A stretch of 64,000 nt of DNA from SSF53 sp036170535. Lineage in GTDB: Bacteria > Spirochaetota > Leptospiria > Leptospirales > Leptonemataceae. The translations under genes and the position numbers were made by a program. The stretch's first letter is position 1; the number at the start of each line of letters is the position of its first letter. The DNA is taken from positions 32,917 to 96,916 of the forward strand of contig JAVHPJ010000175.1 in assembly GCA_036170535.1 (NCBI GenBank), in the 5' to 3' direction. The notes under the pieces were generated by a model, which made no database searches, had not been told where the DNA came from, and worked only from the letters and a program-made list of their open reading frames with translations. Positions 32,756 to 40,937 of the stretch are shown here, piece by piece.

Positions 32756-35700
32756 TTACGTTACGACTGCGGTAAGGAGCGGTTCAAAAACAAGGCGGCA
32801 CACGCGCACAAAGGCGGCGGGTTCCTCGCGCAGTGGATTGCGGCCGCGCAGCAGCAGCTGCTCGTATTCGTCCAGGCGCGGGCCGCCGAAGCCGGAAGTC
32901 AGCGCAGCATCTGTTCGTCGGAGGGCTTCCGCCTCGGGCGCGCCTTTCGCCAGAAGCTGTGCAAGGTTCCAGGCGGATTCGAGCAACAAAATCGGCGGCC
33001 GCGCTCGAGATTCATTGTAATATGCCACGTAGTGGCGACGCAATTCCGGGATATTGCCCGGCCGCCGAAGCTCGAAGAACTCATCCGGTGCGAAAAGTGA
33101 AACCGATTGGATATTTTCCAGGAATACCATCTTGAGGAAGGCGGCCAGCATGTGTTCACCGCGCAGCCGGCCGGCGCGCAGAATATAGAGACTGTCCCCG
33201 GCGCACAATTCCGTGAGCGCGCCGGATACGCGTTGCCCATCCACGAGCGCATCCGCCATGAGTTCCGTTTGCACCGGCTCGCCGGACTGCGCGCGACCGC
33301 GCATTTCCCGCAGCGCTTGCTCGGCTTGCGATTGCGCGAGTCGCAGTTCCAGCTCGCCGGCGCCGCCGCCCGGCAGTCGATCTTCAAGCCTCAGTCTCCG
33401 TGCAGCCGGATCCAGAGCCAGTCCGGAAAGCGCCGATTCGAGAAAAAGTTCGCGCGCCAGATACGATTCCAGCGCGTTCCAGGCGATCGGCTCGTCGTCG
33501 GCTGCGTCTTCCTGGTCAAAACCGGGGCTCACGTTCAATGTGCGCGTGCAATAACTCCGCGCGGGCTTGCGATAGAAATCGAGCAGGTCCGACAGGGCGA
33601 TTTCCGTTTCCAGCGGAACGTCGAAGCGAGTCTGCGCTGGTATAAATGGAGGCGCGGGTTCCGCCGCAGAGAGCAACGCTTCAGACGCGATGCGGAGCCG
33701 GCGCGAGTAACTATGCAATGCGCTTTTTGCTCGTGCTCCAAAACGACCGCCTTCCAGGGATTGCGCATCCTCTACAAAATAAGCCGGATGGAAAGCCTGC
33801 AAAGGATGTTCGCGTTCGTTCATCAATGCGGTCGTGGTTTTTCCAAAAAACGACTTAAGCTCGGAAACTACGGCGGACGGCGGCAGTTTGCGTTTTCCGC
33901 TGCGCAGACTTTGGCCGGTATAGCTGATGTAAAGTCCGCAGTTGGCTGCGAGCAGAGTTTCCAGGAATAGCAGTCGATTCTCTTCCGCGCGACGCGGATC
34001 GCCCGGGCGCGGCGTCGCGCGCATCAGGTGAAATGACGGATCGCGATCCCGCCCGGGGAAGTTTGTTTCGTTCATGCCGAGCAGGCAAACGTAGTGAAAG
34101 GGCACGCTGCGCATCGGCAGCAACGCGCAAAAAGTGACTGTGCCATTCAAGAACCCGCGACCGGACCGCCGCTCCCGCATATGGTCTTCCAGAAAGGCGC
34201 GCACCGGAGCGAACGGCAGCAGTTTCGCATTTGCTTCAAGTTCTCCGCCCGGCGCTTCCGGGCCGGCGGTGGCGAGGGCTTCGAGCGCCGTTTCCAGCTG
34301 GCGCGAGCCGCTGCCATCCGTACTGAAAAAGCCAGCGGCAAAATCGGCCAGGTATTCCCGCCACGCGCGCGCGGTGCGCGGCGTCTCCACATCGCATGCG
34401 AGCTGGTCCAGTCTGCGAAATACGGAGGCGAGTCGCCCGATCGAATCGGCGACATCACCGTCCGCTTCAATACAGGGCGCGAGGCCGGCGAATTCGTCGG
34501 CTGCGTTGGCGGGGAGGATGGCGCTGAGCAGCAGGCGGTCCACGCCGCGTCGCCATGAATTGGCGGCGCCCACCGGCAGGTCTGCGGCCGCGCGATCGGC
34601 TTCGTCCCGACCCCAGCGAATAGATGCGGCTTCGATGAACCGGCGGACCGCGCCCGGTTCGAGTCCGAAATTTTCACGCACCGGCGCGCTTTCCAGAAGA
34701 GCGATGACCCGGCTTGCGCGAAAGCGTTGTTCCTTGAGGTCCAGCGCCGCGAGAAATGCCGCGCTGCGCTCTCGCTCTGCGGCCGGGGCTGCGTCGGCTA
34801 TGGAATACGGAATATGCAGCTCCTGCGACTCAGGCGATCCAAAAGTCGCCTCAATGAGCGGAGCGTACGTTTCGATATCCGGCGTCATTACGACAATGTC
34901 GCTGGCCGCCAGGCCGGGTTCCGTTGCGAAACGCTCCAACATCCATTCGCGCAGCGCTTCGACTTCGCGCAGCGGCGAGTGACACGAGTGGATCTGAAGT
35001 TCTGCGGGGCGCACGTCGGCGAGGAGTCGGGGCGATTCATCGTCGGCCAGGGCGCGGTGCAGCTCCCCGAGAAAGCCTGTTGAAACCGGCGCAGCAAAGC
35101 GATCAGCATAAGTCAGAGTCAAACCGCGCGCCGCGATTTCGCGCTGCAGGACGTGAATAAATTCAAAGGAGGCGTGCGCCGATTGTCGCAGCAATGCGCT
35201 GCGAGCGGCGTCTTTTGGCGAATCGCCGCCGAGCAGCCGTTCGGCGACCGCTCGCGACGGAGTCAGGCAGAAGATGTGCACGTCGACGATCCGGGCAAGT
35301 TCAAGCAACGTTTCCCGGTGCAGGGCGGCCAGAGTCGACGCGCCAAAAACCAGGAGACGCTCGTTGAGTTCAGCCTCGGCCAGCAGGGCGGCGGAAGCGT
35401 TGCGTATTCGATCGCGAAAAATCTGCAGGCGTTCCGGCAAGGAAGCCGACGGAACGACGCCCGCCACGGTTGAATTGGACCGCGTTGCGGTTCGATCCGG
35501 ACGCGAGACGGCGCGCCATAGATCAGCCTGCCAGGCTTCGTCCGCGTTGCTTGCGTCGACCGAGCCGGCCTCCCATTTTGCGACCAGTTCCGGTCGATGA
35601 ATCAAATAGTCGGCGAAAACGCGCGAAAGCTGCACGCTCAGGCGATAGCGTCGCAGTGGTTCGTCGACTTTGCCCGCATGAAGGTAACGTCGGATGGCTT

Positions 35701-36007
35701 CTGTCGGCGGATCGGCGAGCGCGTGGTAGAGCGCAAAAGTCGCCCGGTCGCGATCGAAAGGAAAACGTTCCAGTTTTGAGTAGTGGAGCAGGCGCTCGAG
35801 CAGGGACTGCGGCGAAAGAAATCGGATATTGGCCGCGATGCCCGTGCGGCGGGCGATTTCAAGAGCCAGGTAGCGTTCCAGTCCGCTGGCCTGCACAACA
35901 AAGGTTTCGGGTCGTAACGCTTCGACGGGCGCGCGCGCCGTGATTTCGAGGACGCCCTCGAGCAGCGATTCGAGACGCGCGCTGCAATGCAGATAAACGC
36001 CGGGCAT
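32756..36007 (-). CDS. recC: Exodeoxyribonuclease V subunit gamma
   Basis: A 1083-residue RecC, the Chi-recognition and scaffold subunit of RecBCD. It starts with G-V-Y-L-H-C-S-A-R-L-E-S-L as in the family and shows the conserved I-H-S-C-H-S-P-L-R-E-V-E-A-L and M-N-E-T-N-F-P-G blocks. It is the first gene of the recC-recB-recD run, with no ptrA-like protease between. The BON-domain gene lies 27 bases upstream on the same strand. Confidence 0.93.
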   Translation of the reverse strand: MPGVYLHCSARLESLLEGVLEITARAPVEALRPETFVVQASGLERYLALEIARRTGIAANIRFLSPQSLLERLLHYSKLERFPFDRDRATFALYHALADPPTEAIRRYLHAGKVDEPLRRYRLSVQLSRVFADYLIHRPELVAKWEAGSVDASNADEAWQADLWRAVSRPDRTATRSNSTVAGVVPSASLPERLQIFRDRIRNASAALLAEAELNERLLVFGASTLAALHRETLLELARIVDVHIFCLTPSRAVAERLLGGDSPKDAARSALLRQSAHASFEFIHVLQREIAARGLTLTYADRFAAPVSTGFLGELHRALADDESPRLLADVRPAELQIHSCHSPLREVEALREWMLERFATEPGLAASDIVVMTPDIETYAPLIEATFGSPESQELHIPYSIADAAPAAERERSAAFLAALDLKEQRFRASRVIALLESAPVRENFGLEPGAVRRFIEAASIRWGRDEADRAAADLPVGAANSWRRGVDRLLLSAILPANAADEFAGLAPCIEADGDVADSIGRLASVFRRLDQLACDVETPRTARAWREYLADFAAGFFSTDGSGSRQLETALEALATAGPEAPGGELEANAKLLPFAPVRAFLEDHMRERRSGRGFLNGTVTFCALLPMRSVPFHYVCLLGMNETNFPGRDRDPSFHLMRATPRPGDPRRAEENRLLFLETLLAANCGLYISYTGQSLRSGKRKLPPSAVVSELKSFFGKTTTALMNEREHPLQAFHPAYFVEDAQSLEGGRFGARAKSALHSYSRRLRIASEALLSAAEPAPPFIPAQTRFDVPLETEIALSDLLDFYRKPARSYCTRTLNVSPGFDQEDAADDEPIAWNALESYLARELFLESALSGLALDPAARRLRLEDRLPGGGAGELELRLAQSQAEQALREMRGRAQSGEPVQTELMADALVDGQRVSGALTELCAGDSLYILRAGRLRGEHMLAAFLKMVFLENIQSVSLFAPDEFFELRRPGNIPELRRHYVAYYNESRARPPILLLESAWNLAQLLAKGAPEAEALRRTDAALTSGFGGPRLDEYEQLLLRGRNPLREEPAAFVRVCRLVFEPLLTAVVT

Positions 36008-36034
36008 AGTTTGAGGCGCGCGAAATCGCCGGTC

Positions 36035-36622
36035 TCACGACTCCGGCAAGGGGCCGGCCTTCAGGTAGTTGAAGACGCGACGCACCCCGTCGACGGCGAA
36101 TGCTGTCGAATTCGCTTCGTTGCGCTGAATTTCATCTTTTACACGGCCGATCAAGTAGACGCTGCGTTCATACACGATCGCCTTCACAGCCAGACTGGAT
36201 ACGTCCGGATTACGCCGCAGATCTTGCTCAATCTCCGCCTGCATTGCGGCGTCTTCCTGGGCGGTGCTCTCGCTGCGTTCGCCGATGCGCAGGTGATTTA
36301 TGACGCTCCATACTCCGCTGACGGCGCGCGCATAATCCTCCGCGCGCAGGATCGCTTCTTCGGTCGGCGCCCGGCCGATGAGATAGGCCTCGCCCTCGTC
36401 GGTGGCGACAAAAACGAGCAGTGGATTCAGCTCGCCGTCTTGCAGGACGCGCGCGCGAATACTGGCCGAAATCGCCGCGTCATCGACCCCGGAGCGCAGC
36501 GCCCGGGTTAATCCGCAGTGCAGGACGCCGCCGGCGACCAACGCCGCCGCGAGCGTCGAACTCAGGCGGAGAGCGCAGCGCCGGGCGACGGCGCCGCGAA
36601 ATTCAATGGGGAACGCTTTCAT
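36035..36622 (-). CDS. BON-domain exported protein
   Basis: A 195-residue protein with a basic N-terminus and hydrophobic signal segment (about 20-36), then two BON-like domains (about 45-115 and 120-190). Each has the Y-L-I-G-R/V turn typical of OsmY-type periplasmic proteins that associate with phospholipid or the outer membrane. The ATG at 36622 is the natural start. It lies between the DoxX-like gene and recC on the same strand; a link to recombination is not expected. Confidence 0.75.
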   Translation of the reverse strand: MKAFPIEFRGAVARRCALRLSSTLAAALVAGGVLHCGLTRALRSGVDDAAISASIRARVLQDGELNPLLVFVATDEGEAYLIGRAPTEEAILRAEDYARAVSGVWSVINHLRIGERSESTAQEDAAMQAEIEQDLRRNPDVSSLAVKAIVYERSVYLIGRVKDEIQRNEANSTAFAVDGVRRVFNYLKAGPLPES

Positions 36623-36672
36623 AGCAAAGGCTGCAGAGGAGGCGCCCCCGGGTCTCCCGGGTCTTCCCGGAC

Positions 36673-37083
36673 TCAGACCGGGAGCGGCCGGGATTCAAAG
36701 AGAGCGCGAAAGTTCTGACGGTAAGCGTAAATCAGATACAGATGCGCGACAAGCAGGAATAGCCCCACAGCCAGACCCGCCGGCGCGAGGAAGGCGTGGA
36801 ACAGGAAGATATTCAAAGTAACGCCGCCGAGCATAGTCAGGGCCAGCGGCACGTATCGCCCCGCCAGGAGCAGCAATCCGCTGAGGGTTTCCACCAATTT
36901 GACAGCCCAGAACATGTAGCCGGAAGCGAATAACGCCCCCATGAAAGCGGCTGCGACGCCCTCGTTCGGCGGCGGGGTGATAAACGGGTTGCCCGTGATG
37001 AGCATCACAAGGCCGTTCAAGCCGAATACAAAATACAAGAGACCCATCAGGATCCGCGCAGCCAGGGTAAGCCATTTTTTCAT
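36673..37083 (-). CDS. DoxX-family membrane protein
   Basis: A 136-residue protein with four membrane helices and the DoxX-like first helix (R-I-L-M-G-L-L-Y-F-V-F-G-L-N-G). The start at 37083 is supported by a strong AAGGAGAG ribosome-binding site. DoxX proteins are small quinone-linked or redox-stress membrane proteins, but the exact activity is unknown. The BON gene follows 50 bases downstream. Confidence 0.75.
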   Translation of the reverse strand: MKKWLTLAARILMGLLYFVFGLNGLVMLITGNPFITPPPNEGVAAAFMGALFASGYMFWAVKLVETLSGLLLLAGRYVPLALTMLGGVTLNIFLFHAFLAPAGLAVGLFLLVAHLYLIYAYRQNFRALFESRPLPV

Positions 37084-37171
37084 TTACGTTTCTCTCCTTG
37101 ATAAATCTAGACCCGCGTTCCGGTTCTGGCGATGCCGCCGTGTTCGCCGGGCCCTCAGGCCGATTTCTGTA

Positions 37172-37182
37172 ATAGTTCCGAC
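37172..37182 (+). repeat. Dispersed 11-mer upstream of DoxX gene
   Basis: Exact intergenic copy 89 bases before the DoxX start. Confidence 0.9.
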
Positions 37183-37281
37183 GCAGACCCGCGCCCGCGG
37201 TCACGTGAATCCACGCCGGAGCGTCCGGGCGCTATCTCGGGGAATCCAGCATCCACGCCAGGCTACCACCAAGCCTCGACA

Positions 37282-37324
37282 TGCACTGAAAAAGTGCAAA
37301 GATTAAGTCCAGGCCGATGGACTT
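37282..37324. other. Two tandem small hairpins
   Basis: TGCACT (37282-37287) pairs with AGTGCA (37293-37298) over a GAAAA loop. Six bases later AAGTCCA (37305-37311) pairs with TGGACTT (37318-37324) over a six-base loop. Both stems are perfect. They could be part of a small RNA, a 5' leader of the lipase gene or protein sites. Confidence 0.45.
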
Positions 37325-37649
37325 TGCCAGCATTGTGAACCTCTTTGGTGCTTTTTCTCCGTAATGGCATCGTCGGTCGTGAAGCCAACGGGTACCGAGC
37401 CGCAGTCCCCGTCCGGCCGGACCGATCCGGGGCCCCCGCGGGCAAATACGGAGGAGAAACACAGGAGCCAATATATGGAAGATATCGCCTGAGAGCGAAA
37501 TCCCGCGAGAATCTGCAAAAAACTCGCCGGTGGCGATGAATTTATCCGCAATTCAGGCCGAGGGCGTCCCGTTCAGGCACGAAGTCTGCAATAGTCTCCC
37601 TACACAGATGCCTGGATTATTTCGGGGACAGGAAGGAGTAACAAACAAA

Positions 37650-38495
37650 ATGATGCGGAACAAGCGAATCAGCTGGAAACACGGTCTCGTCTTCGCCGCC
37701 GCTCTGGTAGCCGTTAGCGCTACGGAGCTGGCTGCGCAGAACGCCGTTATCTTTATTCATGGTCGTTCGGGTTCGAACCACTGTGGAACCAGCACAACCG
37801 ACGTGAACAACTACTGGGGCAATGCGAAAAACATCAGCACCAGCCTTACTCGTTATTTCGTCGGTTATGACGGATCCACCGACCCGCGCACCTGGGGAAG
37901 CTGCCGCGCTCAGACCAACCTGAATACGGTTCTGACGAACAATTGCACGGGCTCCAAGCGTTGCCGCATTATCTGCCACAGCGCGGGCTGCTATGCAACG
38001 GGCTATTTCCTCGACAAACTCTCCAGCAACACCTTTAACATCGACGCTGTTTTCGCAAGCTCGAGCGCCGCAGGCGGCTCGGAACTGGCGAATCTGGCCT
38101 TCTGGGCGACCGGCGGAATGGATGCAGCCCTGAAAACGGGCGAAGCGCGCAATTCCAGCCTCTTCAACCAGAACGATAACAAAGGCGTGTCCATCCATCA
38201 TCTGGCTGGTTACAAAGGCGACTTCTACTCCGCCTGGTATCTGCCGGGCGAAGACGACGGCGCTGTATCGTTTCACAGCACCTGCGGCATTGCAAAGACG
38301 GGCAGCTTTTCGAAGTGCACGGCTTCTGCACGCTACACGGGACACTACATCTGGACCGGCACTTCGGCCTCGAGCTACGGCTCCAGCCAGGCCGGTTACT
38401 ATCGCCGCCACGTAGGCGACGGAAGCGATTCGATCAACGACGCCACGCGTCTTGAATACAATCGCTGCCGCAGCAGCGGCCTGGGTTGCCAGTAA
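37650..38495 (+). CDS. Secreted cysteine-rich lipase-like alpha/beta hydrolase
   Basis: A 281-residue protein with a signal peptide of about 30 residues ending near E-L-A-A-Q. The mature protein begins with V-I-F-I-H-G-R-S-G-S-N, a lipase oxyanion-hole segment, and has C-H-S-A-G as the likely nucleophile elbow (Cys replaces the first Gly of GxSxG). It contains about a dozen cysteines, suggesting disulfide bonds and extracellular location. Candidate acid/base residues lie in G-E-D-D-G-A-V and T-G-H-Y-I-W. The start at the ATG at 37650 follows GGAAGGAG by 11 bases; an ATG follows immediately at 37653. A strong terminator follows the gene. Substrate unknown. Confidence 0.7.
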   Translation: MMRNKRISWKHGLVFAAALVAVSATELAAQNAVIFIHGRSGSNHCGTSTTDVNNYWGNAKNISTSLTRYFVGYDGSTDPRTWGSCRAQTNLNTVLTNNCTGSKRCRIICHSAGCYATGYFLDKLSSNTFNIDAVFASSSAAGGSELANLAFWATGGMDAALKTGEARNSSLFNQNDNKGVSIHHLAGYKGDFYSAWYLPGEDDGAVSFHSTCGIAKTGSFSKCTASARYTGHYIWTGTSASSYGSSQAGYYRRHVGDGSDSINDATRLEYNRCRSSGLGCQ

Positions 38496-38540
38496 CAAAG
38501 ATAACTGACAGCGCGTCGTACAACGCCGCGCTGCCTCTGA

Positions 38541-38568
38541 AAAGCCCTCGGTTTCCGGGGGCTTTTTT
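38541..38568 (+). terminator. Rho-independent terminator after lipase-like gene
   Basis: AAAGCCC pairs with GGGCTTT, continued by a T-G pair and CGG/CCG, over a TTT loop, and the stem runs into six T. This is a textbook intrinsic terminator, 46 bases after the stop. Confidence 0.9.
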
Positions 38569-38626
38569 ATTGCGCGGCCCGAGCCGTGGCGGCATACACG
38601 GACTTTCTCCTATATAAACCACTCCT

Positions 38627-39907
38627 ATGAAAAAACAATATTGGATCATACTTGGCGCAGTAGCGGCGGCGCTGCTCGCAATAATCTTTTATATCAGTTC
38701 CGACCCTGGCGCTCTGGGCGGAGGCGGCGGCGATGATAATGATCCCGGCGGACTGGAACGCCGCCTTTTTGGCGAAGAAGGCTCGGAAGGCTTTATGAGT
38801 CCGAGTGAACTCGAAGACCTGATGAGCGAGGGACCCACGCCAAAAGCGCTGTATGAGGCGTATCGAAGCTATGCGCAGTATCCGCCGAACTCGCGACCGC
38901 TGACGCGCGAAATGAGCGACATGCTCGAGCCCTGGAGCATTCAGAACCAGCCGCTGCCGGTCATGACGGATCCGCAATTCCGGACGGAAGCCGCCATGCG
39001 CGAATGGGCGCAGAAGCTTGAGGCGCAGGGCAAAAGCCGGGAAGAGATCCTGGCGGAGCTGGAGCGTCGCGCAAAAAATGCGCCCCGTTACAAGTTCGAC
39101 CTGCCGCGCCATACAATTACGGAAAACGAAACTCTCACCGCGTTTCTCAATGTCACTGACGCCGGCGGTTCTCCGCTCGCGGGCGTTACGATCCTTGGCG
39201 CAGAAATTATCGGCGATGTCAACTTTGGGTCGCGCGGCCTGGGATCGGCGGAATACAAGGAAGCGGGCGCCGGACGTTATCAGTTCAATTGGAAGCCGCC
39301 TTCGGCAGACAAGCAATACTGGGGCACGCTGACCCTTAAGGTGCGGGCGCGCATACCGGGCCTGCAGGACGAGGCGCAGATCATCGAGTCGTTTTTTTCC
39401 AGCCCTACGGCGCCGGCCCGCTTTACCGGGCAGTTCAGCGAGCGTCTGGAAAATGGATCGCTATTGATCGACGTGGGCGTCGACGTTGCGCGCGAGTGCA
39501 GCTATCAGATTCACGGAAATCTTTATTCCCTGGATGACAACGAGCCGACGCACTGGGCGGCCGCCGAAGTCATTCTGAAACCCGGCGCGCAGGTCGTGAC
39601 GCTGACCTTTTTTGGCAAAGTCTTTCACGACGGCGGCTACGAAGGACGGTTTGAGTTGCGCGACTTACGCGGAACTTGCGAAAACATTCCCTTTCCCGCT
39701 TCGTGGATTGGCGATCCGTCAAAGGTGCGTCAGATCGAACAGATTCCGCCGAATAACGAGCCGGTTGTGCTGTTTATGCCGTACACCAATGCGAAGTTCG
39801 CCACGCGTTCGTATCGTTTAGACGAATTCAGCAAAGACGAGTGGTCGTCGCCGGACAAGGACCGTCGCCTGCAGCAGTTGCGCGCCGATGCCGACAGCTC
39901 GTTATAA
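38627..39907 (+). CDS. Membrane-anchored periplasmic protein with Ig-like region
   Basis: A 426-residue protein with an N-terminal membrane anchor (residues about 5-23). It continues with a Gly/Asp-rich linker, a helical region (45-150) and a beta-rich region (about 155-390) beginning H-T-I-T-E-N-E-T-L-T-A-F-L-N-V-T-D, which looks like one or two immunoglobulin-type sandwiches. I do not recognise the family with certainty. A TATATAA sequence lies 10 bases before the start. Its position after a secreted lipase-like gene and its N-terminal anchor recall lipase foldases, but sequence signatures of Lif are not seen. The next gene overlaps its end by 20 bases. Confidence 0.65.
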   Translation: MKKQYWIILGAVAAALLAIIFYISSDPGALGGGGGDDNDPGGLERRLFGEEGSEGFMSPSELEDLMSEGPTPKALYEAYRSYAQYPPNSRPLTREMSDMLEPWSIQNQPLPVMTDPQFRTEAAMREWAQKLEAQGKSREEILAELERRAKNAPRYKFDLPRHTITENETLTAFLNVTDAGGSPLAGVTILGAEIIGDVNFGSRGLGSAEYKEAGAGRYQFNWKPPSADKQYWGTLTLKVRARIPGLQDEAQIIESFFSSPTAPARFTGQFSERLENGSLLIDVGVDVARECSYQIHGNLYSLDDNEPTHWAAAEVILKPGAQVVTLTFFGKVFHDGGYEGRFELRDLRGTCENIPFPASWIGDPSKVRQIEQIPPNNEPVVLFMPYTNAKFATRSYRLDEFSKDEWSSPDKDRRLQQLRADADSSL

Positions 39908-40806
39908 CGCCGCTCGCGTTGGCGCCGTCGGCCGCTGCGGCCGGCGCGTGCGGGCTGCAGCAAGCCGTGCGGCGACGCTCGGCGCGCTGCTCTGCCTTTC
40001 CTGCACGGCATGGTTGTTGGGCGGCGTGGAAGAGTCGCGCAGCGCTGTGGCAGTCGGTCCGGATGAGTTTCTGGAAGCGCGCGCCGCGNNNNNNNNNNCC
40101 TAGGCGCGCCCGGCGGTCCTTTGATCCCCTGTCGGGAACCACTTTGAAGAGCGATTATCGCGCCGAGTTTCGCCGCTTGCGCATTCAGGACGGACGCGCG
40201 GTGGAATTCGGCGAGCCTGCGCGCTTTCGCGGGTGGATTCTCCCGGAGTTCAGCGTAAGCTGCGGCGACTATGTGTTTTTTGTCGGCGGAGAACGCGAGG
40301 GACCGGGCGTCCCTCCCGCGAGCGTTTATCGCGTCCGGCCGGGCGCAAGCGCAGCGGAGGTGTTGTATACTTCCGAGACGGCGGCGATCGAAAGCCTGCT
40401 TCTGTCGCCCGATCGCGCCGCCTTCGCTCTCCGCCTGGCCTCCGCGCCCGAGGGCGTGCGCCTGGTCATGCTGGAGTCCGGCCCGTGTGATGCGCCGGAG
40501 TTGCGGATCCGGACCACGGCATCGATACTGCGCGAACACATTCAAAGCGGTCCCGCCTGGAGCCGAGACGGCCGGACGCTCTATTTTGAATCCCGCGAGG
40601 GCTATTTTGCTGTAAATCGAGCCGGCGCCATTCAGGCGTCGAACCTCCGGCCAGCCCGTTGGAGCCCGGCCTCTGATCAGGGCGGCCCGATAAACAGCGC
40701 TGGAATCAGTCTATATTTTGATCCAGCTCAACAAAAATACGAAATTCAGCGCGACCCTGACTGGATTCCCTTCGAACGCATGCATTACGAGCCTTCCAGG
40801 CAGTAG
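39888..40806 (+). CDS. Exported WD40/TolB-like protein, interrupted by an assembly gap
   Basis: Before the gap, the frame starting at the ATG at 39888 encodes a long basic n-region and a hydrophobic segment with L-L-C-L-S-C, a signal or lipoprotein-like N-terminus. After the gap a different frame encodes about 230 residues with propeller-like repeats (V-Y-R-V-R-P-G; W-S-R-D-G-R-T-L-Y-F-E-S; S-P-D-R-A). These two parts probably belong to one gene whose true gap length is not 10 bases, so the frame change is an artefact. The frame that reads through the N run from 39841 is probably wrong at its 5' end. Confidence 0.6.
40089..40098. other. Assembly gap (10 N)
   Basis: A run of ten N, followed directly by CCTAGGCGCGCC, which contains overlapping AvrII and AscI recognition sequences. 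This could be native or leftover linker. The real gap size is unknown. Confidence 0.95.
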
Positions 40807-40847
40807 AACTGCGTAAACTAATGCGAATGTATTAGGGCTTCTACTGC
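40800..40847 (+). terminator. Nested hairpin over the end of the TolB-like gene
   Basis: GCAGTAGAA (40800-40808) pairs with TTCTACTGC (40839-40847), and inside it CTAAT (40818-40822) pairs with ATTAG (40831-40835). The outer arm contains the stop codon. No T-tract follows, so this may be an RNA processing or stabilising structure rather than an intrinsic terminator. Confidence 0.45.
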
Positions 40848-40937
40848 GCCCGTCCTATTGCGCTAACGATTTATTTACGATTACATAGCAATAGTTCAGC
40901 CGGGCCCGTACGCCGCGGCGCGAACGGGGTGGGTCGT

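Larger units (their letters stand above)
37084..37649. other. Gene-poor gap between DoxX and lipase-like genes
   Basis: 566 bases with divergent genes on either side. It holds one exact copy of the dispersed 11-mer (37172-37182), two adjacent small hairpins (37282-37324) and the GGAAGGAG ribosome-binding site for the lipase gene at 37631-37638. Short ORFs exist (for example 37364-37492 plus) but none has a ribosome-binding site or convincing composition. The promoters of both flanking genes must lie here, but I could not place them. Confidence 0.6.

Noticed and set aside
37364..37492. 42-codon frame in the DoxX-lipase gap
   Set aside because: No ribosome-binding site, proline- and serine-rich random-like composition, and no supporting context.
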